This document shows positions 1 through 11,226 of a DNA stretch of 64,000 nucleotides, one piece after another (position 1 is the first letter of the stretch; the number at the start of each line of letters is the position of its first letter). This stretch comes from Endocalyx cinctus (lineage: Eukaryota > Ascomycota > Sordariomycetes > Amphisphaeriales > Apiosporaceae). The notes beneath the pieces are model-generated. The model did not search any database, was not told the DNA's origin, and was given only the letters and a program-made list of their open reading frames with translations. A program made the position numbers and the translations under genes. The stretch covers positions 3,460,915 through 3,524,914 of the forward strand of contig BCKC01000004.1 in NCBI GenBank assembly GCA_001600455.1, written 5' to 3'.

Positions 1-1323
1 AAAAAAGAGGGGGGTGTGTGTATTTCAAGACTTACCACAACGGACATGTACCAGACACGTTAACCAACCAGGGATCGACACATGTCGGGTGAAATTTATG
101 ATCGCAAGGAAGCACTCGCACATCCTCTCCAACAGCAAAGTTTTCCGTGCAGATGGAGCAGACAAGATCCTCTTCGGCAGTTCGAACGCCCTGCGTTGAG
201 CTCGTCTCAGCAGTCGCGTCGTTTTCGCCCGATGCCGAACGGGCCGGCTCGGCGGGTCCGGCGGCGCCAGAAGCCGTGACCTCTTCAGAAGATGGCCTAG
301 GCTGTCCAGCAGCCGCCGGCGAGGCTTCATTTCGTTCTCCCGAAGCTTGACCGTCTCTGGGAATGTTTCCCATCTCGCTGGATTCCGGATCGGGCTTATT
401 CGGGGTAGGGTCGCCAAATTTGACAATGGGGAGCGTTTCTAGGACGGCGCGCGCAATACCCATGGCTCGACCTTGTCTCGGCCGCCCTCCAAAGCTCGCT
501 CTCGGGCCATACCGCTCAGGATGACGGTGCGCTCGGACGGCACCGGTGGCAATGATGACGATAAAAAGCAGAGTAATCAGACCAGTAATGCTGTACAAGA
601 TGCTCATAGCAATGGCAGAGTTGTTGCCACCCTGCTGAGCGGACCTGTCGATATCCGTAAGCGTATCGTTGCCCGTTATAGTGCCTAAAATAGTGCTACC
701 GTCGACGGAGGACCCCATGGTTAAATTTTTGACTTGTTCGGCAGGACTGGAATCAGTCATTGTCCAAATAGAATTAAATGATAAATTCGAGCCTCCAATT
801 AGACAACAATTCTCAAGAATGCTGTACAGAACAATAGCTTTCGGTTTTGGCTCTTTTCCCATCATCGTCGCCAATACATTAGTTGGGGATACGCTGAAAG
901 GATCTTCAGTGTCCTCATCGCAAGATACCAGCGCGATAGAGTCGGCAATAGAGACAGTGTCAAAATTATCCTGGGTTATGGCAACTAAATCGCCACGAAC
1001 ATCGAAATTCTGGAGCGGATGTCGATTAGGAATCTTGATGACATATTCACCAAAATAGAAACACGTACCTTTAGAGTATTAATATTACTTTGGTTTAAAC
1101 CAGCCTCTGATGTCAAGGGCGCGACGGGGTAAGTATAATCAATCGGACCAGACACCGAGGTAAGTGCTAAAGTCATAGGGTACTTGGTCAAAAAGCCCGG
1201 CACAGTCCCTAACGAGGTAATGGATAGACCATCTTCGTCGGCTGCGAACGCGCGGGGAATACCCGAGAGGGTAATAAAAAAGACGGCCCCAGTGAAGAGG
1301 GGAGAGATTAGGTTGGACCACAT
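1..1323 (-). CDS. PA-TM-RING-H2 E3 ubiquitin ligase, 3' end outside window
   Basis: This is a membrane-anchored RING ubiquitin ligase of the protease-associated-domain class, expected in the endomembrane system. Exon 1 is 1323-1069 and begins with a signal peptide ([17 protein letters not shown], then an AFA-type cleavage site). A 59-nt intron (1068-1010) joins in phase 0 to exon 2 (1009-36). Exon 2 carries the rest of a PA-like luminal domain (including VALV-type strands and a Cys pair), one TM helix at about residues 220-242 and a low-complexity cytosolic linker. A RING-H2 finger starts near residue 369: CSIC, then [11 protein letters not shown], then CP. The donor GTAAGT at 35-30 interrupts the last Cys-Pro-x-Cys, so the eighth zinc ligand lies beyond the window. 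Seven of eight ligands are visible. The upstream in-frame extension lacks the signal peptide, so the Met at 1323 is preferred. Exact substrate and paralogue are unknown. Confidence 0.88.
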
Positions 1324-1805
1324 TGTTATTAAGACAGATACTATTCCGCTATCACACGCTCGGCCGGCGGTGGTGTAATAGCTCAACAGTTCAATCGAGG
1401 GAAATTCAAGGAAATAACAAGTCCTCGGAAATTTTGAATTTTTCTGTAAAAGTCGACCAAGTGAAAGCAAACGATCGATCTCTAGGTCGAAATTAGATGC
1501 CGACTTTTTAGTGTCGTGTCCTAGAGACTCGGCCGTTTCGGCTGCTTTTGGTCGCTATTTGGGTTATAGTACAATTCGGTTATTAGACATTGTATTCGTC
1601 AGGGTGGGGGAATGTGTGGAAAGAAGATTAGAGAAAGACGAGAGAGGCAAAGTGAGAATTAGTATAGTTAGAATAAGGTTCGAATTTACAAACAAGATTG
1701 TAGTTGGTTGTAAATTAGAAAACGGGGCAGAATCTGTAATATCGGACTGGCAACGGAGGTTGTGTATAATGATGAAATGGTTTGGCACGTAGAATGCGGG
1801 TTGAA

Positions 1806-1807
1806 GT

Positions 1808-1840
<33 letters not shown>

Positions 1841-1841
1841 G
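1806..1841. repeat. (GT)n followed by (GA)n microsatellite
   Basis: Alternating GT from 1806 to 1832 runs directly into a GA tract to 1841. It sits in the spacer upstream of the RING ligase gene. Confidence 0.95.
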
Positions 1842-2516
1842 GTGTGCGGTGGATAGATTGGTGGGTAGGTTTGAAGGTGGGGGAACGGTACAATTCACAG
1901 AGGGGTACAACATGCCTAGGCTGCTAGGTACTTAGTCTTACACTACTAAATCAACGCTATTCCTAAGTATAACAGCTCCGTACACCACACTACACTAGGT
2001 ACCTAGGCAAGTATTCATCGATGTACACTACACCAACTTCTACACTACAGTTACTTCAACGTCCATTATCGTCAACCAAGAACAATGACAAATCTTCGAC
2101 ATACAAGATAATTCATTCTCACTGGTCTGTAGCATAGAAAAGCCAAGGTCGCCAAGTATATTTAATAAGTTGTCCTCGTAGATATTCCATATCTTCTGTG
2201 TGTACCGCTACCAATACTTACTATGATTTTAATCTACAAAGTACACTACAAGAACAGGAACACGGAAAGCAGGGATTAATCATTTGGGTTTCCCCAGTTT
2301 CGCCTCATAAATCCCATTCCGAGACGAAGATCGTTTGAACTGTCCATCGCTATGTAAAGCAAAAAAGAAACCTAATCATCTTGGCGTCCTTCCCAATCAT
2401 TTTCCTTTTTCTTCCTTTTCTCTTTCTAGTATCCAATACGCTGTTCCAGTGGTCTCGTTCCGCTGTACACTACTTACGGTGCACTATGATTTCATAACAA
2501 CGATTTTTAAAAGGAA

Positions 2517-2543
2517 GTATGTATGTATGTATGTATGTATGTA
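2517..2543. repeat. (GTAT)n tetranucleotide microsatellite
   Basis: About six to seven copies of GTAT in tandem in non-coding DNA. Confidence 0.95.
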
Positions 2544-4767
2544 CTAGTGTACGGGGAAATCAAGATGAAAGGAAGTCTTTTGACGTCCTTTAAACCCGTA
2601 AAAATCAATCAATCCGGTATTTACCTCACTTAGTTGCTATCGTTGACCTATCGGAATTTAATTGCCGATCTACATTTTACGTCTACTTCCATCATATGAT
2701 ACTATACGGGAACTACCTACTTACTGTATACCAGTAAACTACAGTAGTTCCACCATTACGGTTCGATCCCCTCGGTGCTGTGCATATCTGCGACACAACA
2801 AAAAGGGCCGTGTTGCTCCTATGTGAGATTTGAGAGCCGCGTCATGCTTTTTTTTTTCTTTGTCTTGTTTTTCGCTTTCTCTGTCTTATATGTCCCTTTC
2901 CGTCGTACGTAATTATGCGATAAAGGGTTTGGGAAACAACACTCTTTCAGCTCCGTCCAAATGTTGTTGATGTGCGCAAGGCAATTAATCCGTCGTTGAT
3001 GGACCACCTTGCCCGGGTTAAGTTTTGACTGATTTCTATTTCTCCTCCTTTTTTCTTTTTTAACGCACGGCAACGACGATTACGACGACCAAGATGTCTC
3101 AAAAGGAAGAACAAACGGACGGAAATTAATCCAGAAAGAAAATAGTTCTTCGCGCCGAGAAGGGATTTACTACCCTTGCTAATTTCCGGATCATCAAAAT
3201 TCCCTTGTCCGTTTCTCTCGGAGAATTCGGTAAATACCTTTTTTTTGGGGTGGTACAGTTCGGGTTGCTTGCTGACATGTTGTGAATTGAACCGATCTTT
3301 TGTACGATATTGATTCCATCGTAAGAAACGAACCTAAGAATGGGTGGCTTACTAGAGGAAAAAGTTGAGGGTGTTAAGGTTTTTTTTTTGGTTCGAGCAT
3401 GTTAGATCGACTGGGACGGCCGGAGTGACCGCAAAATTGGGTCGAGACATGGTTCGTCGCACGCAGAAGATTGAGCCTCATCTCGAAGAAACAAGGGGGG
3501 TTTTAAACGCCCATTATATCATAACAATCCATGTACTATAATAATATCGATTGCGCACGCGCACGCTCGCATCGATCACACAAGAATACCGTATAAGCCG
3601 CGATCTCGTTCATGGGTTAAGTGTCAAAGTTTCTCAGTCTATGACTTCCTTTTTCGTCACTCTCTTGTTACAGAGCTGGCTTATGCTGACCTCTCTCAGG
3701 TTGTTGTTCATGGCTTGCTTACTCGACCAAAAAATGGAATTCTTTTGTTCGCTCGTGAAACCATCATAACGGTGTTCTTCAAACAACCTGACAATCTGAC
3801 AACACCGAGGCAAAGGTCGGATCGCCCTGTTATGAACAGCCCCCTTCCCTACTCCCCTTCTCATGATGATCTACGTGCGTGTCAGAAGCCTGGAGCTTGC
3901 TTGCACCCACGCTACACAATGTTTCCGTGTGATCATCTGACCTGTGATGAGTTTTGGAGTTCGAGCCTAGCCGCCGTGAAAGTAGTTCCTTTCTTGGTTC
4001 GATCGATACGCAAATCTATCATCTACTATCCTGGGCGCAAGGTAGATGAATCACGGTCTCCAGGCTCGTTAGTATAGTCGCAACAACGAACTGCGCCGAG
4101 GTTTCTCGCGGGTGTTAGCGTATTGTAGTGTTGTCTATGTTCGCATAAAGATGCTATATGAATATTTCTTGGAGATCACACTACTACTACCTTGCAGTAC
4201 CTGGATCGAAACTATATCCCGCCTGCGGCAGTCAACACTACATTAGCTACTAGGTAGTTGAATCTTAAGACGCATGACACTCGTTGCTACACTGACACAC
4301 ATTCGGCTGAACATACTTGTTTCTCGACGGCACGTAAGGACAAAGTAAGCGAGTGCCACGGTGGCTATCGTACATGTCGGGATGCCTTGCATTATAATGA
4401 TTTTAATTCATACAGATGGATATATTGATCGACTAGATATCCCGATATATCCTCTGCAGATGGATATTGGCTTGCATATGCTAAGATTGACAGGTAAAAG
4501 CGCATCAATAGACGCGCGGTCCACCGGATATGACTTCCTTAATTTTAACGTGCATGTAAACAATATAAGTGACGCGTGTAGCTCTCAAGAGGCGTTGTCT
4601 CGTAATGTGGGTTTCCTGATACGGCCGAGGGGAAAAAAAAAAAATCATGATAATCTCAGTAAATTATATGTAGAAGAGTAAAGGAGAGACGATGAACAGC
4701 GGAGTCAATACTTGTATGAGTGATTATTTAGTATACAAGTTATTGACAGGTTATTTTGAGGGACGTC

Positions 4768-5651
4768 TCAAATCTCCTCCATGTCTTCCAGGTCGTCGAG
4801 CACTGGCCAGTCTCCGACCTCGACCCTCTCCGGCCTGACGAACACGCCATGTTTGAGGGTCGACTCCTCGCCCCAGTACCTGGTGGTACCAATGCTCCCG
4901 TCGTTTTTTCCGACGGGTTCATCGAGGTGAACGCCCACCCAAGCGCCCACGACTCCGGGAATCTCCGGGACAGGGCCGACAAACTTGACCTCGCCCCTGC
5001 GGGAGTCGTCGCCACCGACCCTGCATCTCTTCCCTGCTTCGATCCCGCGACTTCTCACCTCCAGTTCGGCTGCCTCGATCTTGGCCTTCTCGATGCTGGG
5101 AGCGTTTGGGTTGAAGCGGCCTAGCTTCTCGGCCTTCTTCCACGCCAGCACCGAATCAGATTTCTTTTCGTATTCCTCGGGCGGCATGACATATTTTTCG
5201 ACGCCTGATGTGTCATTGAGATTAAGTCTTGCCCCAATCGGACGCGTGTCATGGATCTTAAGAGTTTTATTTGGTTTGTTTTGTTATTGTTATTGTCAGC
5301 TAACTTTTTTTTTCTTATCCTTCCTCTTGTTCTTTTCTTTTCTTTTTTCTTTCTTTCTTTCTTTCTTTATTACTACTACTTGGAGGTCGCTTCTTATTCC
5401 ACAATAGGACTTACATGTAATTCCGCGTAGGCTGACAGGGGAAAGCTTGACAGCTGAGTTAAGTCTTCATTCGCTGCTTGGATGGGTACGGTTTCCTTAG
5501 TTGCTAATTTAAGGGTGATACGTTGTGACGAGGGTGGAATGCCTGTCACTGGTTCCAGCTTGCTTTTTAGCTGACTGATACTCCACGACGGAGTTATCCT
5601 TCGCTCAGATGACGAATTCTCAGATATAACCTGCAGAGGGACGTCTGCCAT
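4768..5651 (-). CDS. alp11: tubulin-folding cofactor B (Alp11/Alf1 family)
   Basis: Cofactor B binds alpha-tubulin after release from the chaperonin and works with cofactors E, D and C in tubulin heterodimer assembly. Exon 1 (5651-5415, 79 codons) encodes the N-terminal ubiquitin-like domain. A 158-nt intron (5414-5257, donor GTAAGT, acceptor AAG) leads in phase 0 to exon 2 (5256-4768). The junction restores a continuous ELH-IHDTRP and the SGVEKYVMPPEEY linker typical of the family. The CAP-Gly domain follows, with the diagnostic GKNDGS motif at about residues 195-200 and WVGVHLDEP just before it. The C-terminus is acidic (EDMEEI), as expected for a CAP-Gly partner mimicking the tubulin tail. 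The predicted 241 residues fit the usual length (about 230-250). The intron contains a pyrimidine-rich CTTT repeat on the plus strand. Confidence 0.93.
5331..5369. repeat. (CTTT)n tract inside the cofactor B intron
   Basis: The plus strand reads repeated CTTT. It lies within the single intron of the cofactor B gene, so the pre-mRNA strand is purine-rich here. Confidence 0.85.
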
Positions 5652-6507
5652 TGTTCTCGGTAAAATTTTTATTTATCGAATTTTATTGTGAAACAAAAAT
5701 ATAATAATAAAAACTTTAAGAGGTTAAAAAAAGCAGGTTCACGCCTGACTACCTAAACATGCAAATCCAAGTATGGAATGACCGATATAATCTAGGCTGC
5801 TAGATAAGAAGGTAAGGGGAGCCTAGGACAGGGGGTGATAAAAAGAAGAATAAGAGCTAGTATAGAATAAAGCAGCAGCTACTAATTGTGTAGGGCTGAA
5901 AGTCGATAGGTACCTAAATGATGAAATGACTGCTGATTATTTCAGTGGCGTTTGGGGTAGAATAATCTAGTGTAAGGTATATGTTTACAGTTGGGATGTT
6001 GATTTCAAAGGTTGATAACGATGATGCCCACTAAGTTATTTGATGCTACCCTGTCGTCCGTTAGCCCTACATTATATAATCAATACCAGCCACAAAAGAT
6101 TGCGCGGAATTATACTAGTTTCCGGGCTCGGTAGGCTGTACGTACCGTAGGTATGTATGGGTTAGACAGCTTAGACGGGTTGAAGCCTGCACCATTTTTT
6201 TTTAATGCCTGACAACGTAAGGAACGCCACCACTCCTTCGACATTACACTGCATATATAATACAAAAACAAAAGAAAGATGTATCCATGGATATTCATGT
6301 AGTAAATACACCTCTTTTTACGTACCCCAGCCGTCGATTGGGAGTTTTATGTTACATCTACTTTATATCTACAACTACGGTTACATATATCTACGCGACC
6401 TATGCCTAATGAAACGAATAACTACCTAGGTATCAGATACTTTTCCCAGGTAATCTACATGTGCCTACAGACGCACAGTTACATACATCCGTGGATATAT
6501 ACTTACT

Positions 6508-6534
6508 GCCTTACCTGCCTTACCTGCCTTACCC
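6508..6534. repeat. three tandem copies of GCCTTACCT (last copy ends in C)
   Basis: Nine-base unit repeated three times in non-coding DNA; each copy contains the TTACCT motif common in the spacers of this window. Confidence 0.8.
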
Positions 6535-7787
6535 GCTTCACACAATAGCTTTCAAATTGCCATCAAGCATGAACAACCATGACGATGAAGGAATGCAAAA
6601 CAAGAACAAAACAACCATGAGCTAAAGATGACATTTGTCATTGGCATTTCGCCGTTTGCATTGCCATCTTAATTAACTAGATACAATAACAGCCTCTAGG
6701 CTTGCATCAAGGCATTTTCCCGAACCTGCTGCAGCCACGCATGAAAGTATTAAAAAAGAAAGAGTGAGAAAAAGAAATACTTAAAAGGAAAATCTCCAGT
6801 GGCTTACTTTTTTTTTTTTTTTCCTACGGCCTCATCTCGTCGCTATTTCCTAATTAATTTATCGCACTAATAATGAGACCAATTGCGGCCCGACGAACGT
6901 TCGGAAACGTCATGTAAGTACTCTTCTCGTGCCTACGTTGTATATATACTAGGTCACTACACTGCCTACTACGTCGACGTAGGGTAGCTCGGCATACTGA
7001 ATTCTCCGTTCCCCGTTTCCAGGTTCGGCCGTTCAGCGTAAGATATTTCGTAGCCGCGGAAGAAGGACCAGGCAGGCGTCTAGACCATCCCAGAAGACGA
7101 CAACGCATTCCGTCAACCTCTAATAATAAGCCCATTAATTGAAGTTCGGCCATCCTAGCCTGAGAGATGCTGAGGGGAGAAGCAAACATGTAATGCCTAA
7201 TTAGTTAATTATACTTACACTACGTCGCAAGGTTACAAGGGAACTATAAATCGACATATCATAAATATATACATACATATATATATGTATATACGGCTAA
7301 TACCTGCCTAGAAACAGATCGCGTGCCCTAGAACTAATGCCAGATCACGCACCTTTCAATGTTAGAAAACCACACAAACGTGTTCGTTGGCAGTATATTG
7401 TCATGTCATGATCTGATCTTTCTGTTATCGTCTCGTATTGATCTGCTGGACAAAAGAATTATAATAAATGAATAAATAAAATAAAAAAAGAATATATATA
7501 AAAAAAAATCTTGAACCTGTTCACCGCCTCCTTCACCGTTGTTGGGTAGACAATGTAGCCGCTGTCACGACCCGACCTAATATCGGGAGGGGTGTGGGCG
7601 TGATGCTGCTCCGTGCCTTGCTTAAAACTCAGTTTTACTGACCGCATTGATTGAGAAGAGGAGGCAATCTTGAGAGAATCTCCAGTAGCCCGAAGATCAA
7701 TCAGAAGAGAGAGAAAGGAAAAAAAAGAAGTCAGGTATTAATTTTTTTTTGTTATTATTATTTTAAATTATTTATTAATGAATTCTT

Positions 7788-7809
7788 TTATTATTATTAT
7801 TATTATTTT
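7788..7809. repeat. (TTA)n microsatellite
   Basis: Tandem TTA/ATT triplets in an AT-rich stretch. It lies within the intron-like gap between two GC-richer islands described in the findings. Confidence 0.85.
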
Positions 7810-10800
7810 ATTTTCCTCGAGCAAAGCCTCAATATGAACTTACCGCCACATGGCGTTCTTCTGGAACGTGACGGTGACGTCGTGCCTGGACACGTAGTAT
7901 CGACAAACGAAGATGTGGTGGATACATATGATGTATAGGGGATACAAGGGTGCGAGGTAAGTACTTACATACATAAGCAGACGAGTGGGTTCATAGAGAA
8001 AAAATATCTTCGATTAACCTAGATCACTTCGCTAGGTCCACCACCTCACATATCGAAGCAAGACCTAACGCAACTTGCCATCTCCACATTTAACAAGTTG
8101 ACAATGTGCAAAAGAAAAGGGGTGATTCTTTCTAGTATAGAATATGAGTTCATCGATATCGAAGGAGGTGAGGAAATAGAGCCTTGGACATGTTCAGACC
8201 TTGGAAAAATAGTTCTACACTAAATCATCCCTCCCCAATTGGGCAATTCGTAGATTTGAGATTATAGGTTTTAAAAGGAAACAATCCCCATGATTTCGAC
8301 AACCAATAATATCAAGTGATTTAGGGGTATAGGTAATCCGTAAAAAGTAAACCCGGTCTATCAAAATTCCATACCATCCCATGAAAAAGCCATGGCATAA
8401 AAACCCGTGAGCATGAGCATTTAGCATCAAAATGAGACAAAGAAAAATTAAAATTAAATAAAATAACCATAAAAAAGATCCTCGGGTTTTTCGGCAACGG
8501 TTTCTTTCTTTTTTTGGTTTAGTTGTTTCGGTAACAAAAGAAGAACAGGTCTGTGCCAAACAACTCAAACGAAACAGAACAATACGTATGGGAATAAGCG
8601 TGGTGTAATTAACACGACGATAATACCTTAAGTAGATATATAATCAGGGGGTATTATGACTAACGCTCGGCCTTAAACTAACTTCTATAGGGATTTCTCT
8701 CACAATTATCACCTCCGTATATGATATACGACGCTTAGTATTAAGTTGAGGCGTAGCATTGGGATGGAGGGATTGTTTGGGTCGAATTCTTCTATTCCCT
8801 GCATCTTCCTGACCTCCTTTCCCCACATAGATCTCACCTGTCACAAAGATTAACAGCGCACCACTATTATGACGCCTCAAAGCCTTACAACGATTGTCTC
8901 TTTTCTTCCTAATGATCTTCCTTTAATTCAAGTTTGACAGGGGGTGAGAAGGGAAAGAAAAAAAAAGGGTACTGTTTAATTTGGCGTACGAAACAAGAAC
9001 CAGATTAGGGAAAAGGTTCTCAAGTTACATAGCAAATGAATAGGAAGAGAGAAAAAAAGAATGACCGCAGTTTTAATTTTTTATTTCCTTGGCTTTCGGG
9101 CAGTAACAGAACACGATCGGCCATCAGATAATATCCACACGCACATCCCGCGCTTCGTTTCTTCCGGCCGGTATGATCGCAGCAGATGATGAACTGCCCC
9201 CCTCCACGTTTGAGTGCTAATCCAGGTTAGTAAGGTGTTGCAAACTTTGCGATGGAATGGGAAGAAATAGTTCTTACAGCATATACCTAAACACTAAGAT
9301 CGAGTAAGATGTGGTATCACCCAGATAGTATTTTTATTGTTTTATTGTATTTTATTTTATATACGTAGTATACATATACATATATATGCTACTCTTTTTT
9401 TTTTTTTGCCTTTACAGGTACATACGTAGTTGTGTAATACCGCATGGGTACGTAGCTGTTCGTCGACCCACTTTGTCAACCCATTGTCTTCACTGCCATC
9501 GGCACCTCTCGCATGTCAAAAAATGTTCTCTTTCACTCACGAGACAGTTTTGTTTTTGTGTTAGCTTCATCCACCGGATTCTCTTTTGGTCTATCCTTTT
9601 CTTTTTTGTCCTTTCCTTGTTTCTTCTTTTTTTTTTTCGTCTTAATTTTCTTTTGTGTGAAGATTGATTCCCTTTTTTTTCCCCTCACGATTGGATCCTC
9701 GAATCCTCGAATCCTCTTCAGCCCCATTTTACTGAGGAGTTGACAGGGTCTTATATCCTACGAACACATATCAGCTGAGCAAAGAACCGTAAGGCCCCCC
9801 TCCCTTCTTTTTTAGTTCGAAGAAGGGTATAAGGCGAAGAGATATTAGACACTTGCCTATGTACGGCGATGGGGTATCAATCCAGTTTTTTGCCTCTGCC
9901 ATCTTTTCTCCCCTTACCAATCGCCTCAAGTTGCGAAGCAAAGTAGATCATGGTGCATGGCAGTTGTCGCAATGCACGCCATGTACAGGACAACAGACGC
10001 TCGGTACCGCCCCAGACCAAGGGACAGGTACATATGATAGTGTAGTATAGAGTTTACGAGGTGTTTGTATTATGCATATCTGACCGCCAGTTCATCTTTG
10101 GAAGTAGCCTACTCCCGGCAGTCGGAGTATTAATGGCCTGTTTCTTACTGCAGCATAGTCCTATTGTATGTAACCCTTTTTAAAAATTTTGTATTTAATT
10201 TTTGATTTCATTTCTTCTTCTTTTTATTGCAGTAAAAAAAATAGGATTGAAAAAAAAAGAGTATTTTAATGGTTGTATGATCAAGCCTCGTCTCAAATGT
10301 TACAGGTAACGTGTGTGATATGGTAAGGTCCAAGGATAATGCGGTAGGGAAGCTTCTTTAGAAGAATGATGGAATATACTAGACAAAAGAGAAGTACCCT
10401 ACCTTAGTAGAATAGTATAATGATTTAGTATACAAGTAGAAAGGAAACCGCACAGACGTTAGGTCTATTTCAGTGCTTATGTGACCTAAGTGACCTAAGA
10501 AAGTAAGTAGTGTCGGTACTAAGTTAAGTAACTATAACGTCCATGTGGTTCTTTGTAGTCAAAAGAGGGCCAAGAAGAGGTAAGAGAGCCCCATTTTCAA
10601 CATCCGAAGAGAAAACAAAGCCTTGTCGTTTTAGGTGTAGAATGATTCTTTAGTATAATAGAATGTAGTATAGACTATATGTATAGGTATATGTATATGT
10701 ATAGTATAGACAATAGACAATGTACATTGTCTTGTGAAGATCGCCTGGCGGTGACTTTTTTTTTTTTCGGTCTATAATCTTTAACAAAAAAAAAAAAACA

Positions 10801-11108
10801 AAAACAAAAAGACGAGTACACGTACAGACAGATAACATCCATCCGTTCGTTTCTGCGGTTAGGGGTCACCGATCTAGCATACACCCGCTCTGCGCCCAGT
10901 TTATCCTTGCTCAAACAAAAAAAAAGAAATGGGAAAAATAATAAAAATAAAAAGGCGAGGAAATACGTAGAAAAATAAATAAATAAATGATCAAATAAAT
11001 AAGAAATAGAAATAGGTGATTCGTCGCCTCTACTTAATATACATACGCTTTGCATAGAGAGGTGCCTAGTAGTATATGTAACATAGTTGCGCATAGTATA
11101 TACTCTGT

Positions 11109-11226
11109 ATACCTAGGTAGGTAGGTAGGTACCTACCAGACCTACCTTAGCTGCCTAGGTACCTTAGGTATAGGTCCTACCCTTTTAAGTAAATTATCGA
11201 CCTAGGTACCTAGCTAGGTAGCTACT
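11109..11226. repeat. palindromic CCTAGG/GGTACC repeat patch
   Basis: About 120 bp made almost entirely of overlapping TACCTAGGTA and GTAGGTAGGTA words, with several self-complementary CCTAGG and GGTACC cores. The same words recur near 1920-2010, 12895, 61866-62056 and 63211-63282. Confidence 0.8.

Larger units (their letters stand above)
1324..4767. other. intergenic spacer, AT-rich, no supported gene
   Basis: This is the upstream region of the RING ligase and downstream region of cofactor B. It holds a (GT)n/(GA)n tract, a (GTAT)n tract and poly-A/T runs. Open frames of 60-120 codons occur (for example 3715-4077 and 4361-4681). They lack flanking splice signals, recognisable domains or coding-like composition. 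I saw no tRNA or rRNA. Confidence 0.6.

Noticed and set aside
2745..2785. tRNA-like T-arm (GGTTCGATCC)
   Set aside because: The stem bases around the TTCGATC loop do not pair and no acceptor or anticodon arm is found at proper distance.
4361..4681. Plus-strand open frame of 106 codons
   Set aside because: Begins at GTG, has no recognisable domain, and ends in a poly-A derived Lys run.
8215..8568. Minus-strand open frame with a hydrophobic stretch, about 117 codons
   Set aside because: It opens with TTG, not ATG, has no splice framework, and its composition reflects an A/T-rich spacer.
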